11,211 nucleotides of DNA from an uncultured Fidelibacterota bacterium (GCA_913046805.1 CAJWTA010000030.1:1-11211), one strand, 5' to 3'; positions 1-6,262 are shown, counted from the first letter of the stretch. Made by a program: numbers and translations. Notes: generated by a model from the letters alone, not told the origin.

Positions 1-28
1 GATTGAATCAGTATTTTTTTTCATTCGA

Positions 29-490
29 CTAAAGCGCTTTTGAAAGCACCATTTGTTTTAGCCCTTCCGGAAGAGCATTAACCACTCTATACAATTCATC
101 TGGGGCGCTATCGAAAACAACCATCTCCTCTCCATCGATAAATCCAAAAACCGATTCAACGGATATCTGATTGCTATCTAGCACAATCCAAACTTTTTGC
201 TTTATGATGAATTCTTTACCAGATGGCTCATCATAGACACCGCTATTCATCCAATCGGTTTCTAAATATTCAGCTGTATAAAAACCATTTTGATTTCTAA
301 GAGTCATTCTTGTGTCGTTTTTATTAAGCACCTTATAGCCCTGAGACTCAATATATGGAATGAATTCATCTAAGATCAATTGTGGATTAGCCGAGTACTC
401 AATTTGCGTTGGATATACTATTTTATTAGCACCGCAACTAACTACAAACAAAGATAGAAATGATAGAAAAAATATTTTTTGCAATTTCAT
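29..490 (-). CDS. small lipoprotein of unknown function
   Basis: A 153-aa predicted lipoprotein; I do not recognise a family. The N-terminus has a short basic stretch (K2, K5), a hydrophobic core and a lipobox VVSC with the lipidated cysteine at residue 19. A membrane-anchored periplasmic or outer-membrane-facing location is therefore likely. The mature part (20-153) has no transmembrane segment and looks mixed alpha/beta. Several aromatic and acidic residues lie in the middle (FYTAEYLETDW, about 70-80), followed by a strand-rich stretch (about 98-127) and a C-terminal helix. The ATG is preceded by AAAAAGG about six bases upstream, which supports this start. It lies 69 bp downstream of the carboxypeptidase-regulatory-domain gene on the same strand, so it may be the last gene of that transcription unit or have its own promoter. 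The mature protein carries no visible catalytic motif. Confidence 0.8.
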   Translation of the reverse strand: MKLQKIFFLSFLSLFVVSCGANKIVYPTQIEYSANPQLILDEFIPYIESQGYKVLNKNDTRMTLRNQNGFYTAEYLETDWMNSGVYDEPSGKEFIIKQKVWIVLDSNQISVESVFGFIDGEEMVVFDSAPDELYRVVNALPEGLKQMVLSKAL

Positions 491-559
491 ATAAAACCTT
501 TTTAATTGATATTATGATATTTCAATTTAGTTTTTAGAAAATAAAATTGGAAGAGTGAA

Positions 560-1765
560 TTATTTTTTTTCAATTTTATAATCAAAGGGTAACTGATCGG
601 CTACTCCCTCCCATGAAAAATATCCCTGCTGCTCAATCATAAGAGGTTCTGAATATCGACCATATCTATCAAAATACACAGAATCCGCCCTGAGCAGTAG
701 ATAAGAAGTTTGTTGAAAAGATGAAGGCGAATCGTTTTCAAGTAAATATGTAAATTCGGGAGATTCTTTAGTGTACGTTACCATCAATCTTCCTTCAAAA
801 GAAATAATAGGTTCATTGATGTTACCTACAAACACGAGTGTGTCATTCTTAATGGGTTTGTACTGCTCTGGAATAAGGATCGCAGAACCAAAAAGATCTT
901 TTTTATTAATTAGAAGTGAGAATCCTTCTTTTACCAAAGGGTCTCTTCTAGTACGCGCTATTGTTAGCCAATTTGGATTTTCTATCATCCTCCCCTCTAT
1001 AATATTGAAGCGCAATTCAAATCGATTGGCAAGCGTAAGTAGAAAATGCCTCAATGAGCCTTTATAGGCTTTTCGTCTATTTTTTTTCCAATACTTTAAT
1101 CGCCTTTTGGAGTCCGCTTTGCTTTCTTCAAAAAAAATATCACCAGAATATTCAACGCCATCAACATCCTTAGTGAAATTGTAAAGAATGTAGGTTATTT
1201 TATATCCCAATTCAGGATTATCAATTATTAGAGGCTGGCTTGCTTTAGCTTTAAGCATTGTACCGCTTTTCGAAAATGAAAGCACGTATTCATTTAAAAT
1301 TCTAGATGCTTCACCGTTCTTACCGGTACCCAAAAAAGAACGCTTAAAACGGCCATAATTCTTGTCCCATTCTTTATCTTTTTTAGCCGTTACATTGACC
1401 TCATTCATTAAAATGGCCTGAGGTGACAATCTGAAATTAACGGTAAGATTTTCATTCTCCACTATGATCATAGCTTGCCTTTCGACTTCATATCCTATCA
1501 TGGAGACGATCAATTCATATTGACCAGGTGGAATTTGTGTTAATGTAAAATATCCTTCGTTATCTGAAGTGGTTCCAAGCATTGTTTTTGAGAAGAATAT
1601 ATTAACACCAATTAGTGGCTTTGATGTGGTTTTGTCAACTATTCTTCCATCAATTCTAGATTGCGATAGTAGCGAAGATAAAAAAGTGAATACTAGTATA
1701 AAGCTAGTAGTGATGTTTTTAATACTAATTTCCCTTGAGCTTAGCGAGAGATTTATCAGCAGCAA
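560..1765 (-). CDS. carboxypeptidase-regulatory-like domain protein, exported
   Basis: A protein of up to 401 aa. A hydrophobic signal segment (about 16-35, ending LLSQ) is followed by a CarboxypepD_reg-like beta-sandwich at about 37-113 (GRIVD...PLIGVNIF...TTSDNEGYFTL...PPGQYEL). The rest matches a pattern I know from Bacteroidota proteins of unknown function: FLGTGKN near 145, ILNEYVLSF near 156, LGYKITYILYNF near 186-197 and WKKNRRKAYKGSLRHFL from W226. No enzyme motif is visible. The regulatory fold usually acts as an envelope or adhesion module, so a surface or periplasmic role is inferred. The start is uncertain: there is no in-frame ATG or GTG. The listed start is TTG, 41 bp inside the aminopeptidase gene. 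An ATT at 1723, one base after that gene's TAG and 8-9 bases after AAGGGA, would give a cleaner signal peptide. It is evidently co-transcribed with the upstream peptidase. Confidence 0.85.
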   Translation of the reverse strand: MLLINLSLSSREISIKNITTSFILVFTFLSSLLSQSRIDGRIVDKTTSKPLIGVNIFFSKTMLGTTSDNEGYFTLTQIPPGQYELIVSMIGYEVERQAMIIVENENLTVNFRLSPQAILMNEVNVTAKKDKEWDKNYGRFKRSFLGTGKNGEASRILNEYVLSFSKSGTMLKAKASQPLIIDNPELGYKITYILYNFTKDVDGVEYSGDIFFEESKADSKRRLKYWKKNRRKAYKGSLRHFLLTLANRFELRFNIIEGRMIENPNWLTIARTRRDPLVKEGFSLLINKKDLFGSAILIPEQYKPIKNDTLVFVGNINEPIISFEGRLMVTYTKESPEFTYLLENDSPSSFQQTSYLLLRADSVYFDRYGRYSEPLMIEQQGYFSWEGVADQLPFDYKIEKK

Positions 1766-3911
1766 TTCTTACAATTTTTCTAGGGGACCATTGTTTTCTA
1801 TGAAATTCAATTTTTCCTATATCCGATTTATCTCCAATATCGCCTAACTGCTTTACCATTTCTGCCTGAACAATATAACTATTATCCCTATCAATATATT
1901 TACGGATTAGTTTTAAAGCATCCACTGAATGATGAGCAGACATCTGCGCAATTATTGTTCTTCTAGGCTGAGAATGTCTTTCTCGTATATAGGCAATCAA
2001 AAAGTCTTTAGATGACATTTCAGATCCAACGGATTTAAGAGCGGCATTTCTTACAAACCATGACCTATCATGAACAGCTATACGTTTTAAAGAGCGAACT
2101 GCTTTGGGTGAATCTAAAAACGCTGAAAGTTCCGATGCAGCTTCCATTCTACCAATAACATTATCACGTTTTACTTTGTTTAAAAGAGCACCAAGTGAGA
2201 GTTTTTGGTTTACCTCTATTAACAAATCGTTGTCAGGGTCAAATCGTACAAATAAGGGCTCTTTTTTCATCTCAAACCTATGTATCGATCGCTTTCTGTC
2301 GATTAATATTTCTTTAGTCGTTATTTCATTCTTGTAGTAAAAAGCAACTTTAGCTGGTAAGCGATATTTTGTGGGTGTTTTTCTCCCAATTTGCGTTTGA
2401 TTTACGTACAATGTTAAAACTTCGTCTTTCCATTCCGATTTAATATCAAGTTGAGGGTGGCCAGCGCTCAACACCCACTGCTTAAAAAACCAGGTCAAAT
2501 CTTTTTCACTTACATCATTCACCACGTCAATCAAATCGTTCGTGTTTGGATTTCCATAGGCATATTTGGTTAAGAAAACCTCTTGAAACTCTTTAAACTT
2601 GTCACCCCCGATTATCTGTCTTAACATATGGAGAACAGCGGCGCCTCTAGGGTATATATGGCTATCAAAGTTTTGGTTTGGGTATTCCCAATATGGATGC
2701 ACCATTGGTCTTGAGTACCTATTTCTATATTCATTTAGATAGCTTTGCTTCTTTTTCCATAAGTTTATTCGCCCCTCAACTTCTCCATAAAGATGTGAAC
2801 TATATAGATATTCGCCGTACGTAGCAAAGGATTCGTTGAGCCATGCGTGATGCCAATTCTGCATTGTTATGTAATCGCCCCACCAGTGATGAGCGGCTTC
2901 ATGAGCTACGAGCCAGTGACTAGGAAAATCTTTCTCAGCTTTAGCATCATGAATTGTTTTTTCGCCTAAGATTGTAGCAGTAGTACTTTCAGCACCACCT
3001 CCGATACCAGGAATTGTAATTTGATCCATTTTTGGCCACGGATATGGAACACCATACTCTTTTTCAAAAAATTCCATTATTTCTGGAGTACGATGAAAGG
3101 ATCTTTTTGCGTGCTCTTTATCCTTTGGATAGACCCAATAACTCATAGGAATATCGCCGTGGTAATCTTGAATTACCTCAAATGGACCAGCAACCATAAC
3201 ATATAAGTATGTGGAATTAGGAAGGTCAAGTTGCCAATTGTAAGTGGTAGAATCACCCGACCCCTCCGTTCTGATTCGCATTCCGTTTGCTAATTTTTTC
3301 CAATTGGTATTTTTTTCCTTAAGCACGCCGTTAGCTAAAACTTTCCAGTCAGATCGAACGGTCGTGATTATTGAGCTAGTTGCTTTGTCAGCTGGGTGAT
3401 CGTTTGAGGGAAACCAATGACGCGCACCCTCTGGAAAAGAGTGGGTTTGAACTAAGGCGGGATTATCCTCGGACTCATCAAAGAAACCCAATCCCAAGAC
3501 ACGTACTCCACCCATATTATAGTTTGCGGGATCTGCAACTTTGCCATCTGATTGATAGTATACAGTAAAGGTACGTTTTTCATCCATATAGAGCGGTGCT
3601 GATGGAATTATAATCAAAGCGCCATTTTCCTGAACAAATGGTAAAGATAATGTGTCTTCCAGTACTTGTGTAACAGTGAATGTCTCGGTATCAAAACGAA
3701 CACTATCGAGTCGCGATCGTTTTGTTAGAAATTCTATAGATGTAATGCCGTAAAAAGATTTTTCATGATCATTGATCTTTAAATTGATCTCATAATGAAG
3801 GACGTCGATATCAAAATCAGGCTTTCCATGAAATGGCCTTTTGTAAAGATCCGAACTTTGTGCCCATACAATAGCAAGCAACATAAAAAGGGTTATTAGT
3901 CTATTCATCAT
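1725..3911 (-). CDS. M1-family zinc metallo-aminopeptidase with C-terminal HEAT-like repeats
   Basis: A 728-aa exported peptidase. The signal peptide covers residues 1-18 (a hydrophobic run ending VWAQ). An N-terminal beta domain runs to about 245. The catalytic domain shows HEAAH at 337-341 and the third zinc ligand E360 in NESFATY, giving the M1 spacing HExxH-x18-E. The catalytic tyrosine is probably Y420 in IYPRGAAVLHML. The exopeptidase motif, usually GAMEN, reads GGAES at 305-309: the glutamate that binds the substrate N-terminus is kept, while Met and Asn are replaced. After a beta region (about 485-570), residues 575-728 form helical HEAT-like repeats (for example SLKRIAVHDRSWFVRNAALK). 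The family removes N-terminal residues from peptides using zinc; a periplasmic or surface role in peptide use is inferred from the signal. A second ATG is codon 2. It is the first gene of a minus-strand unit. Confidence 0.93.
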   Translation of the reverse strand: MMNRLITLFMLLAIVWAQSSDLYKRPFHGKPDFDIDVLHYEINLKINDHEKSFYGITSIEFLTKRSRLDSVRFDTETFTVTQVLEDTLSLPFVQENGALIIIPSAPLYMDEKRTFTVYYQSDGKVADPANYNMGGVRVLGLGFFDESEDNPALVQTHSFPEGARHWFPSNDHPADKATSSIITTVRSDWKVLANGVLKEKNTNWKKLANGMRIRTEGSGDSTTYNWQLDLPNSTYLYVMVAGPFEVIQDYHGDIPMSYWVYPKDKEHAKRSFHRTPEIMEFFEKEYGVPYPWPKMDQITIPGIGGGAESTTATILGEKTIHDAKAEKDFPSHWLVAHEAAHHWWGDYITMQNWHHAWLNESFATYGEYLYSSHLYGEVEGRINLWKKKQSYLNEYRNRYSRPMVHPYWEYPNQNFDSHIYPRGAAVLHMLRQIIGGDKFKEFQEVFLTKYAYGNPNTNDLIDVVNDVSEKDLTWFFKQWVLSAGHPQLDIKSEWKDEVLTLYVNQTQIGRKTPTKYRLPAKVAFYYKNEITTKEILIDRKRSIHRFEMKKEPLFVRFDPDNDLLIEVNQKLSLGALLNKVKRDNVIGRMEAASELSAFLDSPKAVRSLKRIAVHDRSWFVRNAALKSVGSEMSSKDFLIAYIRERHSQPRRTIIAQMSAHHSVDALKLIRKYIDRDNSYIVQAEMVKQLGDIGDKSDIGKIEFHRKQWSPRKIVRIAADKSLAKLKGN

Positions 3912-4033
3912 AACTCAAATATAAATATCTTTTTTTTATTTTGCCCCAAGAATCATTCAGATGAATTTAATGTAAAAAAAAATCAATAAACTTAATTTAC
4001 TTGTTTTAAACTGATAGGATTTTCTTTTAGATT
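3912..4033. promoter_or_regulatory. divergent intergenic region, AT-rich
   Basis: This 122-bp gap separates the divergently transcribed aminopeptidase and the small membrane protein, so both promoters should lie here. On the minus strand a TATATTTG octamer (3923 to 3916) fits the Bacteroidota -7 consensus TAnnTTTG. It ends only about five bases before the peptidase ATG, which would make the transcript almost leaderless, so the assignment is weak. No convincing plus-strand promoter or hairpin was found. Confidence 0.35.
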
Positions 4034-4423
4034 ATGTCTATGAATAGATTATTCTTCATGCGAAATAGAAGTTTATTTGAAAAAATATTTCTTCTTTTTT
4101 TCTTAACCTGCATGGTCTTAGTTACACCCTTCTCTACCTATCTCTCATCCGCAGATTATGTCCAAATGAACGAAAGCTTTATCAATCTTTCCTTTACACC
4201 GACTGAGGTTATGTTCATCGGTGTTGTGGCACTATTCATCTTTATTATCTTTGGTGGAAAAAATGATGATGAAGAGGAAGATGAATCCTTAAATATAATT
4301 AAACCTATGGTAAGTAAATTTGATAACGATGAGGATCTTGGTCAATACATTCGCGCTTTAGCGAACGCTTCATCTTCATCCAGCAATAGATCTACAAAAC
4401 CCCGTAAAAAAACAAAAAAGTAA
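4034..4423 (+). CDS. small two-helix membrane protein with charged tail
   Basis: A 129-aa protein, family not recognised. Two hydrophobic segments, about 17-36 and 58-75, are joined by a polar loop of about 21 residues. Directly after the second helix comes an acidic stretch (NDDEEEDE, about 77-84), then a polar region, a serine run (112-116) and a lysine/arginine-rich end (about 119-129). With two helices, both ends would be on the same side, probably the cytoplasm, where the basic tail could contact nucleic acid or acidic lipid (inference). The first ATG is taken as the start; in-frame ATGs at 4040 and 4058 are alternatives, and none has a strong ribosome binding site. It opens a run of very small membrane proteins on the plus strand and is divergent from the peptidase. 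Confidence 0.7.
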   Translation: MSMNRLFFMRNRSLFEKIFLLFFLTCMVLVTPFSTYLSSADYVQMNESFINLSFTPTEVMFIGVVALFIFIIFGGKNDDEEEDESLNIIKPMVSKFDNDEDLGQYIRALANASSSSSNRSTKPRKKTKK

Positions 4424-4461
4424 GCCTCCCAGCTCTAAACGCTATGGTGTTATAATAATCA

Positions 4462-4632
4462 ATGAAGTTCATTGTTGGAATTTTTTGCGCTGGCATTGTT
4501 GTTATCGTGTACAACTATTTTGAAGAAAGTAATGAGCCACCGCGCAATTTTATAAAAGGGATGATTGAGATATCAATCGTAATTTTTTTAATATTTTTTT
4601 TTGTTAATAGATACTTTCTTCTATTCAGATAA
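4462..4632 (+). CDS. 56-aa two-helix membrane protein
   Basis: A short open frame starting ATG AAG TTC and ending TAA. The 56-aa product begins MKFIVGIFCAGIVVIVYNYF, continues with a polar hinge (EESNEPPRN, 21-29) and then has a second hydrophobic helix (about 36-48) before a short basic end (NRYFLLFR). The clean hydrophobic-polar-hydrophobic pattern is what a small membrane protein would show, although AT-rich DNA can produce this by chance. It lies 38 bp after the 129-aa membrane protein on the same strand, and its last 12 bases overlap the tail of the opposing DUF983 gene. A TATAAT sequence sits at 4451-4456 but is too close to the ATG to be a normal -10 element. There is no clear ribosome binding site. 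Existence as a gene is plausible, not certain. Confidence 0.5.
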   Translation: MKFIVGIFCAGIVVIVYNYFEESNEPPRNFIKGMIEISIVIFLIFFFVNRYFLLFR

Positions 4633-4953
4633 TTTAGTTTTTAAATAATAATCGATCGCGACGGATATTCCCATTCGGACTGGTGTTGCAGCTATTAACA
4701 GCAATATCAGTATAACACCGATAATAATAACATGGCTAGGATTTGCTCCTAGGTACATTAACACTACTAACGGGAAAATGAAAAAAGCACGATCAATCAT
4801 TAATAAAAAAAACCAAGTACCATCGTTGTTATCCTGGAACACTAAGCCACAATTGCTGCACGTATCGTTGATTTTAAATCGACTCGCAAAAAGAGTCACT
4901 TGGTTGCACTTTGGACATCTACCTTTTATAGCTTTAAATATATGCGTAAACAT
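4621..4953 (-). CDS. DUF983 family zinc-ribbon membrane protein
   Basis: A 110-aa protein matching the DUF983 pattern. A cytoplasmic zinc ribbon comes first, with cysteine pairs C13/C16 (GRCPKC) and C32/C35 (CSNCG). The conserved stretch DGTWFF then leads into two transmembrane helices, about 47-67 and 73-95. Length and order agree with the family, which is widespread in Bacteroidota and Alphaproteobacteria and has no established function. The zinc ribbon should bind one metal ion, and the helices anchor it in the inner membrane. The gene is divergent from the 60-aa membrane protein across an 84-bp region that contains a 15-bp palindrome just upstream of this ATG. It converges on the 56-aa gene. 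The start is the first ATG; the N-terminus (FKAIKGRCP) is typical of the family. Confidence 0.88.
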   Translation of the reverse strand: MFTHIFKAIKGRCPKCNQVTLFASRFKINDTCSNCGLVFQDNNDGTWFFLLMIDRAFFIFPLVVLMYLGANPSHVIIIGVILILLLIAATPVRMGISVAIDYYLKTKLSE

Positions 4954-4957
4954 TTAT

Positions 4958-4972
4958 TTTCAATTATTGAAA
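4958..4972. repeat. 15-bp perfect palindrome, possible operator
   Basis: TTTCAATTATTGAAA is two 7-bp arms around one central base. It lies 4 bp upstream of the DUF983 start codon, in the region shared with the divergent 60-aa gene. It could be a dimeric repressor site or simply a product of AT-rich composition. Confidence 0.4.
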
Positions 4973-4989
4973 CTGTATTTAATTTTCTA

Positions 4990-5019
4990 TTGATAAATTA
5001 AGAATTATATCGATAGAAT
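4990..5019 (+). promoter_or_regulatory. candidate sigma-70-type promoter
   Basis: TTGATA at 4990-4995 and TAGAAT at 5014-5019 are separated by 18 bp; each matches five of six consensus bases. Transcription would start near 5026, about a dozen bases before the ATG at 5038. It would drive the 60-aa/58-aa gene pair. AT-rich DNA offers many such near-matches, so this is moderate evidence only. Confidence 0.4.
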
Positions 5020-5037
5020 GACATTAACTGATACCAT

Positions 5038-5220
5038 ATGAAAAAAATTAGATTTTCACTTCCTATAATGCTTGCAGTAATTGCAGCTCTGAATCTTTTT
5101 CAATTTATCATTAGTTGGGATACCTACTTTTTATCTTCTTTTTTTCTCTTTGGAGTGACAGCTGTAATTTTTTATTACATTATCTTTTTTACAACCGATA
5201 AGGATGGATATGAAAAATAA
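5038..5220 (+). CDS. 60-aa two-helix membrane protein
   Basis: A 60-aa protein, not recognised. The positively charged start (MKKIR) is followed by two hydrophobic helices, about 8-25 and 31-52, and a charged tail (TTDKDGYEK). By the positive-inside tendency both ends should be cytoplasmic. Its TAA overlaps the ATG of the next small gene by one base (TAATG), an arrangement typical of coupled translation. A plausible promoter lies just upstream. It is similar in size and layout to the 56-aa gene and the membrane part of the 129-aa gene, but I see no clear sequence identity between them. Confidence 0.65.
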   Translation: MKKIRFSLPIMLAVIAALNLFQFIISWDTYFLSSFFLFGVTAVIFYYIIFFTTDKDGYEK

Positions 5221-5396
5221 TGGTAACTAGAAAGTCAAATCCAAATATCATACGCCATGAATCCACACATACAAAAAGCATCATTACAAACGAGGAGACT
5301 ATTAAGCTCTTGAAAGATGAGATTCGGGAATACAAGAGGCAAATAAAAGTGTTGAAAAACACGATTGAGAACTTAAAAAGCAACAGTAAGCAATAG
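5220..5396 (+). CDS. 58-aa coiled-coil protein coupled to upstream membrane protein
   Basis: The ATG shares one base with the upstream TAA. The 58-aa product starts MVTRKSNPNIIRHES and ends TAG at 5394-5396. Residues about 23-54 (NEETIKLLKDEIREYKRQ, then IKVLKNTIENLK) show a heptad-like alternation of hydrophobic and charged residues, so a short coiled coil or long helix is likely. There is no signal peptide or membrane segment; the protein should be cytoplasmic and basic. The one-base overlap suggests it is made together with the 60-aa membrane protein and perhaps binds it (inference). The opposite strand is also open across part of this region, but that frame has no start context and lacks the coupling seen here. 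Confidence 0.6.
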   Translation: MVTRKSNPNIIRHESTHTKSIITNEETIKLLKDEIREYKRQIKVLKNTIENLKSNSKQ

Positions 5397-5413
5397 CTCT
5401 CGAAATTTTAAAA

Positions 5414-5839
5414 CTAATTATCTAAGCACGTATAAAATGGGGCATTGTAGATAATTCTATCCAGATCATTATTGTTTAATCCTGGTGTCAATAAAAATTT
5501 TGTATTCGTATCAGAAAAAATACCATATTCTTCTAATTTTTCTCCTGGAAGTAAATCCAGTTCATCAAGATAGAATCTACTTTTAATTATGTTATCATTC
5601 TTAAAGTATAGATTAGCGGTAACCACAATAGTATGAATAGTAGATTCTCCGATATTTTCTGCACGTATTAAAAAGGTTATAGTATTATTTCTTAAGCTGG
5701 ACCACTCATGTGAAAGAGAAATATCTAATCTGCAACCTTCATTGAAACTAGTGTCGTCACTAGATGTATCGTCATCATCGCAGGTCGCAAAAAAAAAGAG
5801 AATTATTAAGAAAAAGAATTTCTTGGAATAGAACAACAT
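5414..5839 (-). CDS. lipoprotein with Asp-rich N-terminus, beta-sandwich-like
   Basis: A 141-aa predicted lipoprotein. The N-terminus has lysines (K6, K7), a phenylalanine-rich hydrophobic core and a lipobox ending at C20. CDDDDTSSDD follows directly; such acidic runs after the cysteine resemble the surface-export signals described for Bacteroidota lipoproteins. The mature region (about 36-141) alternates strands: an N-terminal strand CRLDISLSHEW, then TITFLIRAENIGES, then IVVTANLYFKN and a LLPGEKLEEYGIF turn. This resembles FxLYD/CARDB-type Ig-like folds, but the match is loose. C36 and C138 could form a disulfide joining the first and last strands. No enzyme motif is seen. It lies downstream of the tRNA pair on the same strand. 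There is no clear ribosome binding site, and the start is chosen from the signal peptide. Confidence 0.78.
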   Translation of the reverse strand: MLFYSKKFFFLIILFFFATCDDDDTSSDDTSFNEGCRLDISLSHEWSSLRNNTITFLIRAENIGESTIHTIVVTANLYFKNDNIIKSRFYLDELDLLPGEKLEEYGIFSDTNTKFLLTPGLNNNDLDRIIYNAPFYTCLDN

Positions 5840-5880
5840 ATCAAAATATAAGAACCTGATTTTATAGCATCTTAAAGAAG

Positions 5881-5965
5881 TGCCCGAGGGCGGACTCGAA
5901 CCGCCACGGCTTATTCAGCCAACGGATTTTAAGTCCGTCATGTCTACCAATTCCATCACCCGGGC
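5881..5965 (-). tRNA. tRNA-Leu (anticodon UAA)
   Basis: Read on the minus strand, the acceptor GCCCGGG pairs with CTCGGGC (one G-T pair). The anticodon stem ACGGA/TCCGT encloses loop CTTAAAA, with TAA at 5931-5929. A class II variable arm (GGCT/AGCC) and the T arm GGCGG-TTCGAGT-CCGCC follow. The 85-nt length and the start GCCCGGGTGATGGAATTGGTAGAC are typical of leucine tRNAs. The discriminator is A, and the CCA end is not encoded. It lies 13 nt after tRNA-Cys, the same order as cysT-leuZ in Escherichia coli. Confidence 0.97.
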
Positions 5966-5978
5966 ACAATATTTGGTG

Positions 5979-6052
5979 AGGCGTCGGCCGGATTCGAACC
6001 GGCGAATGGCGGTTTTGCAAACCGATCCCTTAGACCACTTGGGTACGACGCC
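5979..6052 (-). tRNA. tRNA-Cys (anticodon GCA)
   Basis: Read on the minus strand, GGCGTCG pairs with CGACGCC. The anticodon stem CGGT/ACCG encloses TTGCAAA, with anticodon GCA at 6018-6016. The T arm is GCCGG-TTCGAAT-CCGGC. The discriminator is U, as expected for cysteine tRNAs, and no CCA is encoded. The outermost pair of the anticodon stem appears to be a T-C mismatch. It is 74 nt long and is transcribed ahead of tRNA-Leu. A weak TTGACT-N16-TAATTT promoter lies upstream (6108 to 6081). Confidence 0.97.
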
Positions 6053-6108
6053 ATATTAAAAATGTAAAAAAACGAAAACCAAATTACCGCTAATTAACTA
6101 TAAGTCAA

Positions 6109-6255
6109 TCAAGCAAATCTAAATAATAATTCTCGAACAGACTCCATTTTAGTGTTGAGATCTTCTAAGGTCTTATTCTGCATCCATAACTGTGCAGAAA
6201 TTGAAAGAAAACCAACAATGAGGATACTGTAGATTATTTTAATATGTTTATCCAT
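6109..6255 (-). CDS. 48-aa single-helix membrane/coiled-coil protein
   Basis: A short open frame reading MDKHIKIIYSILIVGFLSIS at the start and ending LLFRFA before TGA. Residues about 6-22 form one hydrophobic helix after a basic start. Residues about 26-45 (NKTLEDLNTKMESVRELL) look like an amphipathic or coiled-coil helix. The strongest evidence is a good ribosome binding site, AAGGAG at 6268-6263, seven bases before the ATG, which is among the best in this window. The layout recalls small bitopic proteins that assemble through their helices, but I recognise no family. It lies 56 bp upstream of the tRNA-Cys gene on the same strand and may share a transcript with the tRNAs. It is divergent from the 77-aa gene across only 45 bp. 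Confidence 0.7.
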   Translation of the reverse strand: MDKHIKIIYSILIVGFLSISAQLWMQNKTLEDLNTKMESVRELLFRFA

Positions 6256-6262
6256 TCAACTA

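Noticed and set aside
542..578. Possible terminator hairpin TAAAATTG...CAATTTTA after the regulatory-domain gene
   Set aside because: The stem is all A/T except one G-C pair, the loop is over 20 bases and there is no clean T-run after it.
771..1067. Open frame on the plus strand inside the regulatory-domain gene
   Set aside because: It lies wholly antisense to a gene with clear domain structure and has no signal, motif or ribosome binding site.
2104..2337. Plus-strand open frame, and similar ones at 3021-3206 and 3380-3568
   Set aside because: All are antisense to the well-supported M1 peptidase and encode no recognisable protein.
4451..4456. Perfect TATAAT before the 56-aa gene
   Set aside because: It ends five bases before the ATG and has no -35 partner; in AT-rich DNA this is expected by chance.
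4778..4993. Plus-strand 71-codon frame opposite DUF983
   Set aside because: It is antisense to a clear zinc-ribbon family protein and crosses into the intergenic palindrome.
5189..5383. 64-codon minus-strand frame over the 60-aa/58-aa gene pair
   Set aside because: It overlaps two coupled plus-strand genes, lacks a ribosome binding site, and its hydrophobic residues are what antisense to lysine/isoleucine-rich coding would give. It remains a weak alternative to the 58-aa gene.
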